From NCBI GenBank assembly GCA_947311115.1, contig CAMZKE010000002.1:1-49931 (forward strand): DNA of 49,931 bases, written 5' to 3'. This document shows positions 1 to 11,400 of this stretch, piece by piece. How positions within the stretch are numbered: the first letter of the stretch is position 1; each line of letters starts with the position of its first letter. The notes under the pieces are model-generated. The model had not been told where the DNA came from and searched no databases. It saw nothing but the letters and a program-made list of their open reading frames with translations. A program made the position numbers and the translations under genes. The stretch is from an uncultured Bacteroidales bacterium (GTDB taxonomy: Bacteria > Bacteroidota > Bacteroidia > Bacteroidales > JAFGXI01).

Positions 1-14
1 TCCTGCCCTTCCCA
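1..14 (+). tRNA. 3' end of a tRNA, probably tRNA-Tyr (partial)
   Basis: The first bases read like the 3' half of a T-stem followed by an acceptor strand (CCTTCCC) and an A discriminator, ending about 10 bases before the next tRNA. The body lies outside the window. The Tyr identity is inferred only from the conserved order Thr-Tyr-Gly-Thr-tuf known from many bacteria; the anticodon is not visible. CCA is not fully encoded. Confidence 0.55.
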
Positions 15-24
15 CATTTTTTAA

Positions 25-97
25 GCGGGTGTAGCTCAGTTGGTAGAGCTTCAGCCTTCCAAGCTGAAAGTCGCGAGTTCGAGTCTCGTTGCCCGCT
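25..97 (+). tRNA. tRNA-Gly (anticodon TCC)
   Basis: A 73-base cloverleaf can be folded. The acceptor GCGGGTG pairs with TGCCCGC through two G-U wobbles, the D arm reads GCTCAGTTGGTAGAGC, and the anticodon stem TCAGC/GCTGA encloses the loop CTTCCAA with anticodon TCC at 58-60. The T loop is TTCGAGT. The CCA end is not encoded. It sits in a tRNA array upstream of tuf and is probably co-transcribed with it. Confidence 0.95.
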
Positions 98-179
98 CAT
101 AAGGCATTTGTTCTTAGGTAAGTTTATTTACCAAAGAGTATCACATATTTATATGTATATAAAGTAGTGATATTATAAT

Positions 180-251
<72 letters not shown>

Positions 252-313
252 CAAATATTTTTTGTAGAATTATTAATTTATTATTTTTTTTGAAATTTAA
301 AACATCTTAAGCT

Positions 314-1501
314 ATGGCAAAAGAAAATTTTGATAGATCCAAACCACACGTAAACATTGGTACAATTGGTCATGTGGATCACGGTAAAACAACGTTAACA
401 GCTGCTATTACAACAGTATTAGCAAATAAAGGATTATGTGAAATTAAATCATTTGATTCTATCGACAATGCTCCAGAGGAAAAAGAAAGAGGTATAACTA
501 TTAATACTGCTCACGTTGAATATTCAACTGAGAATCGTCACTATGCTCACGTTGACTGTCCGGGTCACGCTGATTATGTAAAAAATATGGTTACAGGTGC
601 TGCTCAAATGGACGGTGCTATTATTGTTGTTGCTGCAACTGATGGTCCTATGCCTCAAACAAGAGAGCATATCCTTCTTGCAAAACAAGTAAACGTACCT
701 CGTTTGGTAGTATTCTTGAATAAAGTTGATATGGTTGACGACGAAGAGATGTTAGAATTAGTTGACATGGAAGTTCGTGAATTATTAGACTTTTATGATT
801 TTGATGGTGATAATACTCCTGTAATTATGGGATCTGCTTTGGGTGGATTAAATAATGAGCCTAAATGGGTTGATAAAATTATGGAGTTAATGGACGCTGT
901 TGATTCATGGATTGAATTACCTCCTCGTGATACTGAAAAACCTTTCTTAATGCCGGTAGAAGATGTATTCTCTATTACAGGTCGTGGTACTGTTGCTACA
1001 GGTAGAATTGAAACTGGTATTGTAAATACAGGTGATGAATTACACTTAATTGGTTTAGGTGCTGAAGGAAAGAAAACAGTTTGTACCGGAGTAGAAATGT
1101 TCCGTAAAATTCTTGATAGAGGTGAAGCTGGTGATAACGTTGGTCTTTTACTTCGCGGAATGGACAAAAAAGAAATTAAACGTGGTATGGTATTAGCTCA
1201 GCCGGGTACTATTACTCCACATACTAAATTTAAAGCTGAGGTATATGTATTGAAGAAAGAAGAAGGTGGTCGTCACACTCCTTTCCACAATAGTTACCGT
1301 CCTCAATTCTATTTACGTACATTAGACGTAACTGGTGAAATTAAATTACCAGAAGGAATTGAAATGGTAATGCCTGGTGATAATGTAACAATTACTGTTG
1401 AGTTAATTACTCCTGTTGCTATTGATAAAGGTCTTACTTTCGCTATTCGTGAAGGTGGTCGTACGGTAGGTGCTGGTCAAGTAATTGATATTATTGAATA
1501 A
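314..1501 (+). CDS. tuf: Elongation factor Tu
   Basis: This is the GTPase that carries aminoacyl-tRNA to the ribosomal A site in the cytoplasm. The 395 residues are the normal length for the family. The G1 loop GHVDHGKT is at residues 19-26, the switch II motif DCPGH at 81-85, and the base-specificity motif NKVD at 136-139; the beta-barrel domains II and III follow, ending in [10 protein letters not shown]. The ATG start gives the expected [15 protein letters not shown]-terminus. The gene is embedded between tRNA-Thr and tRNA-Trp, as in many bacteria (compare tufB of E. coli), which implies a mixed tRNA/mRNA transcript that is cut by tRNA processing enzymes. A strong stem-loop follows the stop codon. 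No lesion is seen. Confidence 0.98.
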   Translation: MAKENFDRSKPHVNIGTIGHVDHGKTTLTAAITTVLANKGLCEIKSFDSIDNAPEEKERGITINTAHVEYSTENRHYAHVDCPGHADYVKNMVTGAAQMDGAIIVVAATDGPMPQTREHILLAKQVNVPRLVVFLNKVDMVDDEEMLELVDMEVRELLDFYDFDGDNTPVIMGSALGGLNNEPKWVDKIMELMDAVDSWIELPPRDTEKPFLMPVEDVFSITGRGTVATGRIETGIVNTGDELHLIGLGAEGKKTVCTGVEMFRKILDRGEAGDNVGLLLRGMDKKEIKRGMVLAQPGTITPHTKFKAEVYVLKKEEGGRHTPFHNSYRPQFYLRTLDVTGEIKLPEGIEMVMPGDNVTITVELITPVAIDKGLTFAIREGGRTVGAGQVIDIIE

Positions 1502-1513
1502 ATATAACAATTA

Positions 1514-1538
1514 ATAGGTAACTTTTTTAGTTACCTAT
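1514..1538 (+). other. Stem-loop between tuf and tRNA-Trp
   Basis: A perfect 9-bp stem (ATAGGTAAC pairing with GTTACCTAT) closes a T-rich 7-base loop, 13 bases after the tuf stop and 3 bases before tRNA-Trp. No T tract follows the stem, so it fits a 3'-end stabiliser or processing structure better than a standard intrinsic terminator. Confidence 0.6.
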
Positions 1539-1540
1539 AT

Positions 1541-1613
1541 ACGGGTGTGGCTCAATTGGTAGAGCGGCGGTCTCCAAAACCGCAGGTTGGGAGTTCGAGC
1601 CTCTCCACCCGTG
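1541..1613 (+). tRNA. tRNA-Trp (anticodon CCA)
   Basis: A 73-base cloverleaf: acceptor ACGGGTG against CACCCGT with discriminator G, D arm GCTCAATTGGTAGAGC, anticodon stem GCGGT/ACCGC enclosing CTCCAAA with anticodon CCA at 1574-1576, and T loop TTCGAGC. It lies between tuf and secE, 16 bases before the secE start, which is the usual place for tRNA-Trp in this neighbourhood. Confidence 0.96.
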
Positions 1614-1629
1614 CATAAAATGAATTAAG

Positions 1630-1821
1630 ATGAAAGTATTATCATATTTTGGTGAAGCATATAAAGAGTTAGTTGAAAAAGTAACTTGGCCAACATGGAA
1701 AGAATTACAGGGTAGTTCAGTTATTGTGATGGTGGCATCAATAATTATTGCGTTGGTAATATCTGCAATGGATGGTGCTTTCAAAAATATAATGGAATTC
1801 ATTTATAATATTTTTTACTAA
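1630..1821 (+). CDS. secE: Preprotein translocase subunit SecE
   Basis: This is the small stabilising subunit of the SecYEG channel in the inner membrane. The 63 residues hold the conserved amphipathic segment EAYKELVEKVTWPTWKEL (about residues 9-26), followed by one membrane span at roughly residues 30-55. The single-span, about 60-residue form is usual outside the gammaproteobacteria. It starts 16 bases after tRNA-Trp and ends 20 bases before nusG. The secE-nusG-ribosomal protein order supports the call for a protein that would otherwise be too short to place with confidence. Confidence 0.95.
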   Translation: MKVLSYFGEAYKELVEKVTWPTWKELQGSSVIVMVASIIIALVISAMDGAFKNIMEFIYNIFY

Positions 1822-1841
1822 ACAATAACGTACATTAAGAA

Positions 1842-2390
1842 ATGGCTGATATTGATAAGAAGTGGTATGTTGTACGTGCAATGTCCGGTAAGGAAAAGAA
1901 AGTAAAAGAATTTATCGAGTTTGAAATTTCTTCTGCTGGTCTAAATGACTATGTATCTCAGGTTTTAATCCCTACAGAGAAAATATTCCAAATAAGAAAT
2001 GGAAAAAAAATTAGCAAAGAGCGTAGTTTTTTTCCTGGATATATTTTAATTGAAGCTGCCCTTGATGGTGAAGTTGCTCACGTAATAAAAGGAATAAACG
2101 GAGTAATCGGGTTTTTAGGAGCAGAAAAAGCAGGAGCACCTTTGCCACTTAGAATGAGTGAAGTAAATAGGATATTAGGAACTGTTGATGAGCTTGAGGC
2201 AAGCGAAGAAGAAATGACAGCTACTTTTTATGTTGGAGAAACAGTAAAAGTTACTGACGGACCATTTAATGGTTTCTCCGGAATAATTGAAGAAGTAAAT
2301 AACGAGAAAAAGAAACTAAAAGTAATAGTTAAGATTTTTGGCAGAAAATCGCCATTAGAACTTAGCTTTTTACAGGTAGTAAAAGAATAA
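1842..2390 (+). CDS. nusG: Transcription termination/antitermination factor NusG
   Basis: NusG binds RNA polymerase and couples it to the ribosome or Rho. The N-terminal NGN domain covers about residues 7-115 ([16 protein letters not shown], later [10 protein letters not shown]). A KOW domain covers about 128-182, with the diagnostic segment [18 protein letters not shown]. At 182 residues it is of normal length. It sits 20 bases after secE and 25 bases before rplK in the expected order, and probably shares the upstream transcript. Confidence 0.97.
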   Translation: MADIDKKWYVVRAMSGKEKKVKEFIEFEISSAGLNDYVSQVLIPTEKIFQIRNGKKISKERSFFPGYILIEAALDGEVAHVIKGINGVIGFLGAEKAGAPLPLRMSEVNRILGTVDELEASEEEMTATFYVGETVKVTDGPFNGFSGIIEEVNNEKKKLKVIVKIFGRKSPLELSFLQVVKE

Positions 2391-2415
2391 TTTAATAACA
2401 GAGACGAGTCGTATT

Positions 2416-2859
2416 ATGGCAAAACAAGTAGAAGGGTTTATTAAATTACAGATTAAGGGAGGAGCTGCAAATCCATCTCCACCTGTAGGACCTGCATTAG
2501 GTGCTAAAGGTGTGAATATAATGGAATTTTGTAAGCAATTTAACGCAAAAACTCAAGAGCAGGCAGGAAAAACGCTTCCAGTTGTAATAACTGTTTTTTC
2601 TGACAAATCATTTAGTTTTATAGTTAAAACCCCACCTGCAGCTGTACAATTATTAGAAGCCGCAAAATTGAAGTCCGGGTCACCGGAATCTAATCGTAAC
2701 AAAGTAGGGAAAGTAACTTGGGAACAAGTTAAAGCTATCGCTGAGAACAAAATGCCTGATTTAAATGCATTTACTATTGAGTCTGCTATGAAAATGGTAG
2801 CAGGTACTGCAAGAAGTATGGGTGTAGTTGTAACAGGAGAGTTTCCTACAAATAATTAA
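2416..2859 (+). CDS. rplK: 50S ribosomal protein L11
   Basis: L11 is part of the GTPase-associated centre of the large subunit and binds 23S rRNA near the factor site. The 147-residue protein has the N-terminal flexible domain with the proline-rich segment [20 protein letters not shown], and a C-terminal RNA-binding domain ending in [11 protein letters not shown]. It is followed after 11 bases by rplA; the rplKA pair is conserved. In E. coli L1 represses this pair translationally; no equivalent RNA element was identified here. Confidence 0.97.
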   Translation: MAKQVEGFIKLQIKGGAANPSPPVGPALGAKGVNIMEFCKQFNAKTQEQAGKTLPVVITVFSDKSFSFIVKTPPAAVQLLEAAKLKSGSPESNRNKVGKVTWEQVKAIAENKMPDLNAFTIESAMKMVAGTARSMGVVVTGEFPTNN

Positions 2860-2870
2860 AAAATTGTAAA

Positions 2871-3566
2871 ATGGCTAAATTAACAAAAAAACAGAAAGCT
2901 GTAAGTGATAAATTCGAGCATGGTCTTGAATATAGTGTAGCTGACGCTTCCCGTTTGGTTAAAGAGACATCAACTACAAAGTTTGATGCATCGGTCGATT
3001 TTGCTATTCGTTTAGGAGTAGATCCACGTAAAGCCAATCAAATGGTTCGTGGTATTGTGTCGTTACCTCATGGTACCGGTAAAGAAACTAGAGTTCTAGT
3101 TTTGTGTACTCCAGACAAAGAGCAAGAAGCTAAAGACGCAGGTGCTGATTTTGTCGGTTTAGATGATTATGTTGAAAAAATCCAAGGAGGTTGGACTGAT
3201 ATCGATGTAATTATCACAATGCCTCAAGTAATGGCTAAAGTTGGTAAATTAGGACGTGTCCTAGGACCGAGAGGTTTAATGCCAAATCCGAAGAGTGGTA
3301 CTGTTACCCCTGAAGTAGGAAAAGCTGTGAAAGAAGTAAAAGCTGGTAAAATCGACTTTAAAGTTGATAAGTATGGAATAATTCATGCATCTATTGGAAA
3401 AGTATCTTTTGATGCTGATAAAATAAAAGATAATGCAAACGAATTATACCAAACTATTAACAAGCTTAAACCAACTTCTGCTAAAGGAACTTATGTGTTA
3501 AGTGTATATTTATCTAGCACCATGGGACCTGGAATCAAAGTTGATCCTAAATCATTTGAGGTTTAA
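2871..3566 (+). CDS. rplA: 50S ribosomal protein L1
   Basis: L1 forms the mobile L1 stalk that helps release deacylated tRNA from the E site. The protein is 231 residues, the normal length, with the signature region [19 protein letters not shown] at about residues 125-143 and the N-terminal [20 protein letters not shown] segment. The gene follows rplK by 11 bases and precedes rplJ by 12, consistent with one transcript. Confidence 0.97.
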   Translation: MAKLTKKQKAVSDKFEHGLEYSVADASRLVKETSTTKFDASVDFAIRLGVDPRKANQMVRGIVSLPHGTGKETRVLVLCTPDKEQEAKDAGADFVGLDDYVEKIQGGWTDIDVIITMPQVMAKVGKLGRVLGPRGLMPNPKSGTVTPEVGKAVKEVKAGKIDFKVDKYGIIHASIGKVSFDADKIKDNANELYQTINKLKPTSAKGTYVLSVYLSSTMGPGIKVDPKSFEV

Positions 3567-3578
3567 TTCGTATTAAGT

Positions 3579-4103
3579 ATGAAAAAAGAAGAAAAAGCTA
3601 AAATGATAGATGCTATTTTAGAGCAGGTTAATTCTTTTTCACATCTGTATTTAACAGATATCTCAGGACTAAACGCCGAAGATACAAGTGATTTAAGAAG
3701 AAAATGCTTTGAAAACGATATCAAATTAGCAGTTGTGAAGAATACTCTTTTGAAATTAGCTTTAGATAAAGCTGAGGGAGAGTATGAGGAGTTGTATGAT
3801 ACACTTGTTGGTAATACTACAATAATGTTTTCAAACACTGGTAATGCACCAGCTAAATTAATTAAAGAATTTAGAAAAGATGGCGATAAACCATTCTTGA
3901 AAAGTGCATACGTTGAGCAATCAACTTATATTGGTGATGAACAAGTTGAAACATTATCGACAATTAAATCTAAGGAAGAACTTATTGGTGATGTTATTAC
4001 ATTATTACAATCGCCAGCTAAGAACGTTATTTCTGCATTACAATCAAGCGGAAATATCCTTTCAGGATTAGTTAAAACTTTATCCGAACGAGAAGAAAAA
4101 TAA
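3579..4103 (+). CDS. rplJ: 50S ribosomal protein L10
   Basis: L10 is the base of the L7/L12 stalk and holds the L12 dimers on the large subunit. It is 174 residues. The N-terminal half shows the family pattern (SHLYLTDISGLNAEDTSDLR, later VVKNTLLKLAL), and the C-terminal helix that binds L12 dimers covers roughly residues 140-174. rplL follows after 25 bases, the conserved pairing. Only 12 bases separate it from rplA, so no long leader for feedback control is present directly upstream. Confidence 0.96.
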   Translation: MKKEEKAKMIDAILEQVNSFSHLYLTDISGLNAEDTSDLRRKCFENDIKLAVVKNTLLKLALDKAEGEYEELYDTLVGNTTIMFSNTGNAPAKLIKEFRKDGDKPFLKSAYVEQSTYIGDEQVETLSTIKSKEELIGDVITLLQSPAKNVISALQSSGNILSGLVKTLSEREEK

Positions 4104-4128
4104 ATAAAAAACTTTAAAATTTAATAAA

Positions 4129-4506
4129 ATGGCAGATATTAAAAAACTTGCTGAAGAGTTAGTTAACCTAACTGTAAAAGAAGTAAACGAGCTAGCTGAA
4201 ATTCTTAAGGAAGAGTATGGTATAGAGCCAGCTGCTGCGGCAGCTGTTGTTGCTGCTCCTGCAGCAGGTGGTGCTGAAGGTGGTGCTGCAGAACAAACTG
4301 AATTTAATGTAGTATTAAGCTCAGCTGGTGGTTCAAAATTACAAGTAGTAAAATTAGTTAAAGAATTAACTGGTTTAGGACTTAAAGAAGCAAAAGCTCT
4401 TGTAGATAGCGCACCTGCTCCTATTAAGGAAGGCGTAGCTAAAGAAGAAGCAGAATCAATGAAAGCAAAACTTGAAGAAGCAGGAGCTGACATTGAACTT
4501 AAATAA
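4129..4506 (+). CDS. rplL: 50S ribosomal protein L7/L12
   Basis: L7/L12 is the acidic multicopy stalk protein that recruits translation GTPases. The 125 residues comprise an N-terminal dimerisation domain (about 1-33), an alanine-rich hinge (about 35-55, with runs of A, V, G and P), and a globular C-terminal domain from about residue 57 with the signature [21 protein letters not shown] strong stem-loop with a T-rich tail separates it from rpoB and may set the ratio of ribosomal protein to polymerase transcripts. Confidence 0.97.
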   Translation: MADIKKLAEELVNLTVKEVNELAEILKEEYGIEPAAAAAVVAAPAAGGAEGGAAEQTEFNVVLSSAGGSKLQVVKLVKELTGLGLKEAKALVDSAPAPIKEGVAKEEAESMKAKLEEAGADIELK

Positions 4507-4534
4507 GAGATTCAAAACATATTAATTTCTTAGT

Positions 4535-4570
4535 GGTTTAGAGCCTTAAAGGCTCTAAACCTTTTGTTGT
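4535..4570 (+). terminator. Stem-loop with T tail between rplL and rpoB (attenuator-like)
   Basis: An 11-bp perfect stem, GGTTTAGAGCC against GGCTCTAAACC, with loop TTAAA is followed by TTTTGTTGTT. It stands 28 bases after the rplL stop and 34 bases before the rpoB start. It has the form of an intrinsic terminator. Because rpoB has no obvious separate promoter in the 97-base gap, partial read-through is the likely mode, as known for the rplL-rpoB attenuator in E. coli. Confidence 0.8.
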
Positions 4571-4603
4571 TATAAATCATTTAAGTTCTTTAATTTTTAA
4601 ACA

Positions 4604-7600
4604 ATGTCTGTTACTTACAAAAAAGAAAGAGTAGATTTTGCAACTTTAGCAAATAAACTTGAATACCCCGATTTCCTCGATATACAGTTGAAATCATTTA
4701 AAGAATTTTTCGATCTTGGTGCGTCTAAAGAAGAAAGAGGCGACGAAGGATTATACAGAATTTTCCAAGAAAACTTTCCGGTAACTGATACCAGAAATAA
4801 TTTTGTACTAGAATTTATCGATTATTTTATCGATCCTCCCCGTTATTCAATGGATGAGTGTCTTGAAAGAGGCGTATCGTACAGCGTACCTTTAAAGGCA
4901 AAATTAAAATTATATTGTACTGACCCAGAACACGAAGACTTTGAAACAATAATTCAAGATGTTTTTCTTGGATTTATACCATACATGACTCCACGCGGTA
5001 CTTTTATCATTAATGGGGCAGAGCGTGTAATTGTATCTCAGTTACACCGTTCACCAGGAGTATTTTTTGGGCAAAGCATGCATGCTAACGGAACCAAATT
5101 ATATTCTGCAAGAATAATTCCATTCAAAGGTTCTTGGATTGAATTTGCTACCGACATCAATAGTGTTATGTATGCATATATCGATCGTAAAAAGAAATTA
5201 CCTGTAACAACTTTATTTCGTGCAATTGGATACGAAAGCGATAAAGATATTTTAGAAATATTTGACCTTGCTGATGAAGTTAAAGTTACAAAAAGTGGAC
5301 TTAAAAAATTAGTTGGAAGAAAATTAGCAGCTAGAGTTCTAAAATCATGGATTGAAGACTTTGTTGATGAAGATACAGGTGAAGTTGTATCTATTGAAAG
5401 AAACGAAATAATTGTAGATAGAGAAACATTAATTGAAAAGGAGCACCTTGAAATGATTTACGAATCAGGTGCAAAAACAATTTTGCTTCATAAAGAAGAT
5501 GCTAATCAATCTGATTATGCAATTATCTATAACACACTTCAAAAAGACCCATGTAATTCTGAAAAAGAAGCTGTTTTATATATATATAGACAATTAAGAA
5601 ATTCTGAACCACCTGACGAAGACACTGCAAGAGAAATTATAGATAATTTATTCTTTTCAGAAAAACGTTACGATTTAGGTGAAGTTGGAAGATATAAATT
5701 AAATAGAAAACTTGGTATTGATACTCCTGTTGAAACAAAAGTTTTAACTAAGGAAGATATTATAGCAATTATTAAGCATTTAATTCAGTTAGTGAATTCT
5801 AAAACTGATGTTGATGATATTGACCACTTAAGTAACAGACGTGTAAGAACAGTTGGTGAGCAATTATTTAATCAGTTTGGTGTTGGTTTAGCTCGTATGG
5901 CTAGAACAATTCGCGATAGAATGAATGTAAGAGATAATGAGGTATTCTCTCCAATGGATTTGATTAACGCAAAAACATTGTCATCTGTAATTAACTCATT
6001 TTTTGGAACAAATGCACTATCTCAGTTTATGGATCAAACAAATCCACTTGCTGAAATGACTCATAAGCGACGTATGTCGGCTCTTGGACCTGGTGGTTTA
6101 TCTAGAGAAAGAGCTGGTTTTGAGGTGCGTGATGTTCACTTTACTCATTATGGTCGTTTATGTCCTATTGAAACTCCTGAAGGGCCAAACATTGGTCTTA
6201 TTTCCTCACTTTGTGTATTTGCTAAAGTAAATAATCTTGGATTTATTGAAACTCCATATCGTAAAGTTGAAAATGGAGTAGTTAATTTAAATAACGATGA
6301 AGTTATTTATCATAGTGCTGAAGAAGAAGAAGAAAAAGTAATAGCACAAGCTAATGCACAAATTGATGAACAAGGTAATTTCTTAAGTACTAGGATTAAA
6401 TCTAGATTTGAAGGCGATTTCCCAATTTCGGAAGCAAAAGACCTTAACTTAATGGACGTTGCTCCTAATCAGATTACATCTATTGCTGCATCCTTGATTC
6501 CTTTCTTGGAGCATGATGATGCTAACCGTGCATTGATGGGATCTAACATGATGCGTCAAGCAGTACCGCTATTAAAAACAGATTCGCCAATTGTTGGAAC
6601 AGGAATTGAAAAGCAAGTTGCTGAAGATTCTCGTAACTTAATAATGGCTGAAGCCGAAGGTGTTGTTGATTATGTAGATGCAAACAAAATTGTTATTAGA
6701 TATTCAAGAACTGAAAAAGAGATATTTGTTAGTTTTAATGATGATTTAAAAACATATAATTTACCTAAGTTTAAGAAAACTAACCAAGGTACCTCAATAA
6801 ACCTTAGACCTCTTGTTAAAAAAGGTGATAAAGTTTTTAAAGGTATGGTTCTTACCGAAGGATACGGAACACAAGGTGGCGATTTAGCTTTAGGTAAAAA
6901 CCTTAAGGTGGCATTTATGCCTTGGAAAGGATATAACTTTGAGGATGCTATTGTAATTAATGAAAGAGTTGTTAAAGATGATATTTTTACCTCTATTCAT
7001 ATAACCGAACATACTCTTGAAGTTAGAGAAACAAAGCGAGGATTAGAAGAATTAACATCAGATATTCCTAATGTTAGTGAAGAAGCTACAAGAAATCTTG
7101 ATGAGAACGGAATTATTAGAATTGGTGCGAAAATAGGACCTGGTGATATTTTAATTGGAAAAATTACACCAAAAGGAGAATCTGATCCATCACCTGAGGA
7201 AAAATTACTTCGTGCTATTTTTGGTGATAAGGCCGGTGATGTTAAAGATGCCTCATTAAAAGCATCTCCATCAATGTATGGTGTTGTTATCGATAAAAAA
7301 TTATTTTCTCGTTCGGTAAAAGAAAGAAAAATTAGAGCTGCTGAAAAGCCGTTAATAACAAGAATTGAAGAAAAAGAAGCTCAAGATTTAGAAGCTTTAA
7401 CTTCAGTTTTAATAGACAAATTATTTGTTGTTGTTAATGGAAAAACTTCGCAAGGTATTAAAGATAATTACGATAATGTAGTAATTCCAAAAGGAACTAA
7501 ATTTACATTAAAGTCATTAAACGAATTAGATTTCAATTCTGTAAATCCATTAAAATGGACAACTGATGCTGAAAAAAATGATACTATTAAAGAGTTGATT

Positions 7601-8416
7601 AAGAACTACAATAATGGTGTTAAAGAAATTCAAGCAGCAGCAAAACGTGAAATATTTAACATTACAATTGGAGACGAACTTCCTAATGGAATTATTAAAC
7701 TTGCAAAAGTTTATGTAGCCCAAAAACGTATCCTTAAGATTGGTGATAAAATGGCTGGTCGTCACGGAAACAAAGGTATTGTTTCAAGAATTGTAAGAGA
7801 AGAAGATATGCCATTTATGGATGATGGAACAACAGTTGATATTGTTCTTAATCCATTAGGGGTACCATCTCGTATGAATATTGGACAAATTTACGAAACA
7901 GTACTTGGTTGGGCTGGATTAAAATTAGGGGTTAAATTTTCAACTCCAATTTTTGACGGTGCTACCTTAGACCAAATTACAGAATATACACGTAAAGCCG
8001 GTTTGCCAGATTATGGAAAAACATATTTATATGATGGTGGTACAGGTGTTAAGTTTGACCAGCCTGCTACAGTAGGGGTTATTTATATGCTTAAACTAGG
8101 ACACTTAGTTGACGATAAAATGCATGCTCGTTCTATCGGACCTTATTCTCTTATTACTCAGCAGCCACTTGGTGGTAAAGCTCAGTTTGGAGGTCAGCGT
8201 TTTGGTGAAATGGAAGTTTGGGCATTAGAAGCATTTGGTGCAGCAAATATACTTCAGGAAATTTTAACTATTAAGTCTGATGATGTTATTGGTCGAGCAA
8301 AAGCTTATGAAGCAATTGTAAAAGGCGAGCCAATGCCAAAAGCAGGTACTCCTGAATCGTTGAACGTATTACTACACGAACTTAGAGGCTTAGGTCTAAG
8401 TATAGATATGGAATAA
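4604..8416 (+). CDS. rpoB: DNA-directed RNA polymerase subunit beta
   Basis: This is one of the two large catalytic-cleft subunits of RNA polymerase. The 1,270 residues are typical of Bacteroidota. The rifampicin-pocket region begins near residue 469 ([15 protein letters not shown], then [20 protein letters not shown]). The D, H and S positions most often altered in resistant mutants are the wild-type residues, so no resistance is predicted from this region. Later landmarks include [12 protein letters not shown] and, near the C-terminus, [27 protein letters not shown]. It lies behind an attenuator-like stem-loop and 79 bases before rpoC, with another long hairpin in that gap. Confidence 0.98.
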   Translation: MSVTYKKERVDFATLANKLEYPDFLDIQLKSFKEFFDLGASKEERGDEGLYRIFQENFPVTDTRNNFVLEFIDYFIDPPRYSMDECLERGVSYSVPLKAKLKLYCTDPEHEDFETIIQDVFLGFIPYMTPRGTFIINGAERVIVSQLHRSPGVFFGQSMHANGTKLYSARIIPFKGSWIEFATDINSVMYAYIDRKKKLPVTTLFRAIGYESDKDILEIFDLADEVKVTKSGLKKLVGRKLAARVLKSWIEDFVDEDTGEVVSIERNEIIVDRETLIEKEHLEMIYESGAKTILLHKEDANQSDYAIIYNTLQKDPCNSEKEAVLYIYRQLRNSEPPDEDTAREIIDNLFFSEKRYDLGEVGRYKLNRKLGIDTPVETKVLTKEDIIAIIKHLIQLVNSKTDVDDIDHLSNRRVRTVGEQLFNQFGVGLARMARTIRDRMNVRDNEVFSPMDLINAKTLSSVINSFFGTNALSQFMDQTNPLAEMTHKRRMSALGPGGLSRERAGFEVRDVHFTHYGRLCPIETPEGPNIGLISSLCVFAKVNNLGFIETPYRKVENGVVNLNNDEVIYHSAEEEEEKVIAQANAQIDEQGNFLSTRIKSRFEGDFPISEAKDLNLMDVAPNQITSIAASLIPFLEHDDANRALMGSNMMRQAVPLLKTDSPIVGTGIEKQVAEDSRNLIMAEAEGVVDYVDANKIVIRYSRTEKEIFVSFNDDLKTYNLPKFKKTNQGTSINLRPLVKKGDKVFKGMVLTEGYGTQGGDLALGKNLKVAFMPWKGYNFEDAIVINERVVKDDIFTSIHITEHTLEVRETKRGLEELTSDIPNVSEEATRNLDENGIIRIGAKIGPGDILIGKITPKGESDPSPEEKLLRAIFGDKAGDVKDASLKASPSMYGVVIDKKLFSRSVKERKIRAAEKPLITRIEEKEAQDLEALTSVLIDKLFVVVNGKTSQGIKDNYDNVVIPKGTKFTLKSLNELDFNSVNPLKWTTDAEKNDTIKELIKNYNNGVKEIQAAAKREIFNITIGDELPNGIIKLAKVYVAQKRILKIGDKMAGRHGNKGIVSRIVREEDMPFMDDGTTVDIVLNPLGVPSRMNIGQIYETVLGWAGLKLGVKFSTPIFDGATLDQITEYTRKAGLPDYGKTYLYDGGTGVKFDQPATVGVIYMLKLGHLVDDKMHARSIGPYSLITQQPLGGKAQFGGQRFGEMEVWALEAFGAANILQEILTIKSDDVIGRAKAYEAIVKGEPMPKAGTPESLNVLLHELRGLGLSIDME

Positions 8417-8453
8417 AATTATAGAGAGTTAATTTAATAACTCTCTATAATTT
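8416..8453 (+). other. 15-bp stem-loop between rpoB and rpoC
   Basis: A perfect 15-bp inverted repeat begins at the last base of the rpoB stop codon and closes an 8-base loop. Only isolated Ts follow the stem, so it is not a clear terminator. It may protect or punctuate the rpoBC mRNA. Confidence 0.65.
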
Positions 8454-8495
8454 GTTAATTAAAGATTTATAATATAACAACTTAATATACAGTTT

Positions 8496-11400
8496 ATGGC
8501 TTTTAGAAAAGAGAGTAACGTAAGAAAAGAATTTACTAAAATCTCTATTGGTTTAGCTTCGCCTGAAGAAATACTTGAAAGATCGAGTGGTGAAGTATTA
8601 AAACCTGAAACTATAAATTACAGAACATATAAACCCGAACGAGATGGTTTATTTTGTGAAAGAATTTTTGGACCTGTAAAGGATTATGAATGTCATTGTG
8701 GTAAATATAAAAGAATAAGATATAAAGGTATTGTTTGCGATAGATGTGGTGTTGAAGTAACTGAAAAGAAAGTTCGTAGAGAGCGTTCTGGTCATATTGC
8801 TTTAGTTGTACCTGTTGCACATATCTGGTATTTCAAATCATTACCAAATAAAATAGGTTATTTATTAGGCTTACCTACAAAAAAGCTTGATGTAATTGTT
8901 TATTACGAAAGATATGTAGTTATTAATCCGGGCGGAGTAAAAAACGCTGAAGGAGAAGAACTAAAACGTTTAGATTTCTTAACAGAAGATGAGTATTTAG
9001 ATATACTTGAGCAACTTCCTAAAGAAAACCAATTTCTTGAAGATGACGATCCAAACAAATTTATTGCAAAAATGGGTGCTGAAGCAATTCATCATTTATT
9101 AACATTAATAGATTTAGATGAATTAGCATTCTCATTACGTCATAAAGCAAATACAGAAACATCACAACAACGAAAAAATGAAGCATTAAAGAGGCTTAAT
9201 GTTGTTGAAGCTTTTCGTGCATCTAAGGGTAGAAATAAACCAGAATGGATGATTGTTAAAGTTGTGCCTGTTATTCCACCTGAATTAAGACCACTTGTGC
9301 CTCTTGATGGTGGGCGTTTTGCTACATCAGATTTAAATGATTTATATCGTCGTGTTATTATTAGAAATAACAGATTAAAACGATTAATTGAAATTAAAGC
9401 TCCTGAAGTAATCTTACGTAACGAAAAACGTATGTTACAAGAAGCTGTTGATTCTTTGTTTGATAACTCAAGAAAAGCAAATGCTGTTAAAACAGATGCT
9501 AACCGACCTTTAAAATCTTTAAGCGATAGCTTAAAAGGTAAATCTGGTCGTTTCCGTCAAAATTTACTTGGTAAGCGTGTTGACTATTCTGCACGTTCGG
9601 TAATTGTTGTTGGACCTGAGTTGAAAATGCACGAGTGTGGTATTCCTAAGGGAATGGCGGCCGAACTTTATAAGCCTTTTGTAATTCGTAAATTAATTGA
9701 AAGAGGTATTGTTAAAACAGTAAAATCAGCCCGTAAAATTGTTGACAGAAGAGATCCTGTAGTTTGGGATATTCTTGAAAATATACTAAAAGGACATCCT
9801 GTATTGCTTAACCGTGCTCCAACTCTGCACAGATTAGGTATTCAGGCATTCCAACCAAAGCTTATCGAAGGTAAAGCTATTCAGTTACATCCTCTTGCAT
9901 GTACAGCGTTTAACGCCGATTTCGATGGTGACCAAATGGCTGTTCACTTACCTCTTGGTAATGCTGCAATTTTAGAAGCTCAATTATTAATGTTGGGTTC
10001 TCATAATATTCTTAATCCTGCAAACGGTGCTCCTATTACCGTACCATCTCAGGATATGGTTTTAGGTTTATATTATATTACAAAACCACGTAAGGGTGTT
10101 AAAGGCGAAGGTTTAAAGTTTTATTCTCCGGAAGAAGTTACAATTGCATTAAACGAAGGTGTTCTTGATATTCACGCAGAAATTACTGTTAGAATTGATG
10201 ATTATACACAAGGTGACGAGCCTGTTAAAGTAATGCAAAAAACTACAGTTGGTAGAGTTATATTTAATCAGTTAGTACCTAAAGAAGTTGGTTTTATTGA
10301 TGAAATTCTTACTAAAAAATCTCTTAGAGATATTATTGGTAAGGTATTAAAAGCATCAGGTAACTCACGTACTGCACAATTCCTTGATGATATTAAAGCA
10401 ATGGGTTATAGAATGGCATTTGAAGGAGGATTGTCGTTTAACCTTAATGATATTATTATTCCTGAGTTAAAAGAAAAACTAGTTAGTGACGGTTATGCTC
10501 AGGTTGAGGAAGTAATGAATAACTATAATATGGGATTCATTACAAATAATGAAAGATATAATCAGATTATCGATATCTGGACACATATTAATGCCAAGTT
10601 AACTAATACTCTTATGGAACAGATTAGTTCTGATAATCAGGGTTTTAACGCTGTGTATATGATGCTTGATTCAGGAGCTCGTGGTTCTAGAGAGCAGATT
10701 CGTCAGCTTTCAGGAATGAGGGGTTTGATGGCTAAGCCACAAAAATCAGGTGCAACAGGAGGACAAATTATCGAAAATCCAATTCTTTCAAACTTTAAGG
10801 AAGGATTATCAGTACTTGAGTACTTTATTTCTACACACGGAGCTCGTAAAGGTTTGGCCGATACAGCTCTTAAAACTGCCGATGCAGGTTATTTAACTCG
10901 TCGTCTTGTAGATGTGTCGCAAGATATGATTATTACAAAAGAAGATTGTGGAACTTTACGTGGTTTAACGGCAACAGCTCTTAAAAACGATGATGAAGTT
11001 GTTGAATCATTATTCGATAAAATATTAGGTAGAACTACGGTTCACGATATTTATGATCCTAAAACAAACGAATTAATTATTGCTTCAGGCGATGAAATAA
11101 CTGAAGATATTGCACAGATTATTGAAGATTCCTCTATTGAAAGTGTAGAAATTCGTTCTGCTCTTACATGTGAATCTAAAAATGGTATTTGTGCAAAATG
11201 TTATGGACGTAACTTATCAACAGGACGTATGGTTCAGAAAGGTGAAGCTGTTGGCGTTGTAGCTGCTCAATCAATTGGAGAGCCGGGTACACAGTTAACA
11301 CTTCGTACATTCCATGCCGGTGGTACTGCAGGTAACGTTAGTACAGAGAATACAATTGTAGCTAAGAGTGATGGTTTTGTTGAAATAGAAGAACTTAGAA

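Noticed and set aside
4080-4493. Minus-strand alanine/serine-rich open frame over rplL
   Set aside because: It mirrors the alanine-rich hinge codons of rplL and has no features of a real gene.
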